Shown here piece after piece: positions 5,889 through 7,445 of a DNA stretch of 7,445 bases; positions within the stretch are counted from its first letter, which is position 1, and every line of letters begins with the position of its first letter. The stretch covers positions 1 through 7,445 of the forward strand of contig JADHUZ010000061.1 in the NCBI GenBank assembly GCA_016784265.1, in the 5' to 3' direction. Below the pieces are notes generated by a model, which was given only the letters and a program-made list of their open reading frames with translations, made no database searches and was not told the origin of the DNA. The position numbers were made by a program, and so were the translations under genes. This DNA is from Fidelibacterota bacterium. GTDB lineage: Bacteria > Fidelibacterota > BS150m-G59.

Positions 5889-6470
5889 ATGACTTCAAGA
5901 GCAAAATTTGCTTTTTTGATGCTTCCCGCCGTGATGATTTTTGCATCCGGCGGCGGTGGCGAAAGTGAAGGTTGGCTTGGCAGATGGTTGCTCAGTTACG
6001 ATTTTGGGCTGTCTATTTGGTCAATTATTACATTTTTTGTGGTGCTTGCCGTGTTGCGCTGGAAGGCTTGGGGACCGCTCACCGCGGCACTCGATGCGCG
6101 CGAGAAATCCATCAAAGAATCGCTCGAAGCGGCAGACCGTGCGAAAGCAGATGCGGATAAAGTGAGTCAAGATTATGATGAAATGATTCGCAAGGCGCGT
6201 ATCGAAGCCCAAGAAATCGTCGCCGAAGCAAAAAAAGCAGGCGAAAAAGTCAAAAATGATATCGAAGCAAAAGCCAGTTCGCAAGCAGATGTGATAGTTC
6301 AACAGGCGAAAGTCCAAATTGAGAACGAAAAAACGGCGGCATTGAAGGAAATCAAGACTCTGGTGGTTGATTTTTCACTCGATGTGGCGGGAAAATTGAT
6401 TGAAAAAAATCTCGATGCGGATGATAATCACAAATTTGTGGAACAAACACTGACGAAATTTGAAGGATGA
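5889..6470 (+). CDS. atpF: ATP synthase Fo subunit b
   Basis: The 193-residue protein is the peripheral stalk subunit linking subunit a to delta and alpha. A first hydrophobic stretch at 5-19 is followed by a Gly-rich spacer (SGGGGESEG, 20-28). The canonical membrane anchor comes next (LSIWSIITFFVVLAVLRWKAWGPL, 41-64), and a long Ala/Glu/Lys-rich coiled coil runs from about 68 to 170. The extra N-terminal hydrophobic stretch looks like a cleavable signal peptide, as in some relatives whose b subunits begin this way. I chose the ATG at 5889, 4 bp after the atpE stop; no Shine-Dalgarno sequence is evident, so coupling to atpE is likely. A TTG at 5856 would add 11 residues that lie inside atpE and look unnatural. 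The stop TGA at 6468-6470 lies inside a tandem 7-bp repeat. Confidence 0.93.
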   Translation: MTSRAKFAFLMLPAVMIFASGGGGESEGWLGRWLLSYDFGLSIWSIITFFVVLAVLRWKAWGPLTAALDAREKSIKESLEAADRAKADADKVSQDYDEMIRKARIEAQEIVAEAKKAGEKVKNDIEAKASSQADVIVQQAKVQIENEKTAALKEIKTLVVDFSLDVAGKLIEKNLDADDNHKFVEQTLTKFEG

Positions 6471-6492
6471 AGGGCGAAGGATGAGGGATGAA
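6465..6492 (+). repeat. Four tandem 7-bp repeats across the atpF/atpH junction
   Basis: Four adjacent heptamers can be read: GGATGAA (6465-6471), GGGCGAA (6472-6478), GGATGAG (6479-6485) and GGATGAA (6486-6492). They contain the atpF stop codon (6468-6470), an AGGG ribosome binding site (6471-6474) and the atpH ATG (6481-6483). Because 7 is not a multiple of 3, gain or loss of one unit would alter the 5' end or spacing of atpH. Confidence 0.7.
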
Positions 6493-7011
6493 GTAAATCG
6501 GTTTTCTAAAGCGATGTATTCGATTGCGGAAAAGCAAAATGAAGTTGCCATCGTTGGTGGTGCACTGAATTTGCTTGCCCAATTTTATCGGAAAAACGGG
6601 ATGTTTCGGCAATTGCTTATCACTCGTCGTGTTGAGCTTGCTCAGAAAATTGAGATTTTGCAAAAATCATTCGGTGATTTGCCGAAATTGGTATTTGCAA
6701 TGCTGGAAATTTTAGTGGAAGCGCGACAATCCGAAATTTTACCGAAACTGGCGAAACAATTTCATCAAATTAGAGAAGAAAAATCGGGCTTGGTGAATGC
6801 GGTTGCATTTTCAGCGGTAAAATTGGACGATAGCCTTTTGGAGAAAATCGAGCAGAACTTAAAATCCAGATTTGGTGAGAATTTGAATTTTTCGCAAAAA
6901 GTGGAATCAAAAATGCTTGGCGGATTGAAATTGCGTATCGGAGACACAATTGTGGATGGTTCAATTTCGAGTCGAATGGATAAATTGCGCGTTGCGTTGT
7001 CGCAATCGTAA
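6481..7011 (+). CDS. atpH: ATP synthase F1 subunit delta
   Basis: The 176-residue protein matches the delta/OSCP family, which caps the F1 head and joins it to the b stalk. The N-terminal helix VNRFSKAMYSIAEKQNE (5-21) matches the family pattern of a Tyr/Phe-x-Lys-Ala start. The C-terminal signature GGLKLRIGDTIVDGSISSR near 147-165 is characteristic. The ATG at 6481 has AGGG 6 nt upstream and sits 10 bp after the atpF stop. A TTG at 6460 in the same frame would add KDEGRR-type residues that come from the repeat rather than the family, so I prefer 6481. The true start is the least certain one in the operon because it lies inside the tandem heptamers. Confidence 0.93.
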   Translation: MRDEVNRFSKAMYSIAEKQNEVAIVGGALNLLAQFYRKNGMFRQLLITRRVELAQKIEILQKSFGDLPKLVFAMLEILVEARQSEILPKLAKQFHQIREEKSGLVNAVAFSAVKLDDSLLEKIEQNLKSRFGENLNFSQKVESKMLGGLKLRIGDTIVDGSISSRMDKLRVALSQS

Positions 7012-7037
7012 ATTGAAAAACTAATTTCGAGGAACAA

Positions 7038-7445
7038 ATGAAAATAAATACAAATGAAATTGCTCAACTTCTGAAGCAACAATTGGCTGAATTTCAGGTC
7101 GATTTGGATGTTGCCGAAGTTGGCGAAATTATAATGGTCGGGGACGGCGTTGCTCGGGCGAGCGGGCTCGAAAATGTGATGAGTTCCGAATTGGTGGAAT
7201 TGCCAAACGGCGTGTTCGGTATGGCGCTAAACCTCGAAGAAGATAATGTAGGATTGGTGCTTTTTGGCGATTCATCGCTTGTGAAAGAAGGTGATTTGGC
7301 AAAACGAACAGGCAGAATTGTCGAAGTGCCAGTCGGTGATGCGATGCTCGGCAGAATCGTAAATCCACTAGGACATGCGATGGACGGTAAAGGCGACATC
7401 AAGACGACAGAATCGTTGCCAGTCGAAAGAAAAGCACTTGGTGTT
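7038..7445 (+). CDS. atpA: ATP synthase F1 subunit alpha, N-terminal part (cut by window edge)
   Basis: The first 136 codons of the roughly 500-residue alpha subunit are present and in frame to the right edge. They cover the N-terminal helix that contacts delta (MKINTNEIAQLLKQQL), the beta-barrel domain with GDGVARASGL (35-44) and ELPNG (54-58), and VPVGDAMLGRIVNPLG (98-113), just before the nucleotide-binding domain. The Walker A loop lies beyond the window. GAGGAA at 7029-7034 is a good ribosome binding site for the ATG at 7038, which is 26 bp after atpH. The order atpB-E-F-H-A is the standard one, so atpG is the expected next gene; atpD and atpC may follow or lie elsewhere, as in many FCB bacteria. 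Confidence 0.97.
   Translation, partial: MKINTNEIAQLLKQQLAEFQVDLDVAEVGEIIMVGDGVARASGLENVMSSELVELPNGVFGMALNLEEDNVGLVLFGDSSLVKEGDLAKRTGRIVEVPVGDAMLGRIVNPLGHAMDGKGDIKTTESLPVERKALGV

Noticed and set aside
6460..6480. TTG start at 6460 for atpH
   Set aside because: It adds seven residues encoded by the tandem repeat and lacks a better ribosome binding site than the ATG at 6481.
1..7445. parS site for ParB
   Set aside because: I looked for TGTTTCACGTGAAACA-like palindromes around parAB and elsewhere and saw none. parS may lie outside the window.
1..7445. tRNA or rRNA genes, CRISPR arrays, insertion sequences, phage or defence genes
   Set aside because: No cloverleaf-like segments, regularly spaced repeats, transposase motifs or terminal inverted repeats were seen; the DNA is almost fully used by the listed genes.

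Overview
The window looks like a bacterial chromosome segment, AT-rich (roughly 40% G+C by eye) and densely coding. It holds one divergent gene at the left edge and then an unbroken run of ten plus-strand genes, the last cut by the right edge. Three things suggest a member or relative of the FCB superphylum (Bacteroidota, Ignavibacteria, Calditrichota, Neomarinimicrobiota and similar lineages): the gene order parA-parB-M23 peptidase-bactofilin-atpZ-(small membrane protein)-atpB-atpE-atpF-atpH-atpA, the style of the Fo subunits, and a secreted FG-GAP-type protein next door. This placement is an inference from gene order and protein style; no rRNA is present.

Layout: (1) 1-445, minus strand: N-terminal part of an exported protein with Asp-rich FG-GAP/VCBS-like motifs. 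(2) 446-580: a divergent intergenic region with an 8-bp inverted repeat. (3) 581-1339: a class I SAM methyltransferase. (4) 1340-1441: a 102-bp gap with a plausible promoter. (5) 1442-3068: parA and parB, overlapping by 26 bp. (6) 3109-4255: a membrane-anchored M23 endopeptidase overlapping a bactofilin by 8 bp. (7) 4245-4721: two small membrane proteins of the AtpZ and AtpI type. (8) 4724-7445: ATP synthase genes atpB, atpE, atpF, atpH and the first 136 codons of atpA.

From parA onward the genes overlap or lie within about 50 bp of each other, so they are probably co-transcribed in whole or part. ParA and ParB segregate the replication origin. The bactofilin is a cytoskeletal polymer and the M23 enzyme a wall hydrolase it may position. 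The atp genes encode the membrane sector and stalk of a proton-type F-ATPase. A par locus beside atp genes is a known origin-proximal arrangement; the bactofilin/M23 pair inserted between them is the most interesting biological feature.

Most of the window is conserved housekeeping DNA, and I do not see a clearly new system. The less ordinary points are the segregation/cell-wall/cytoskeleton linkage, a non-RsmG methyltransferase upstream of parA, 7-bp tandem repeats sitting exactly on two atp gene junctions, and two in-frame A_AAA_AAG heptamers in parB.
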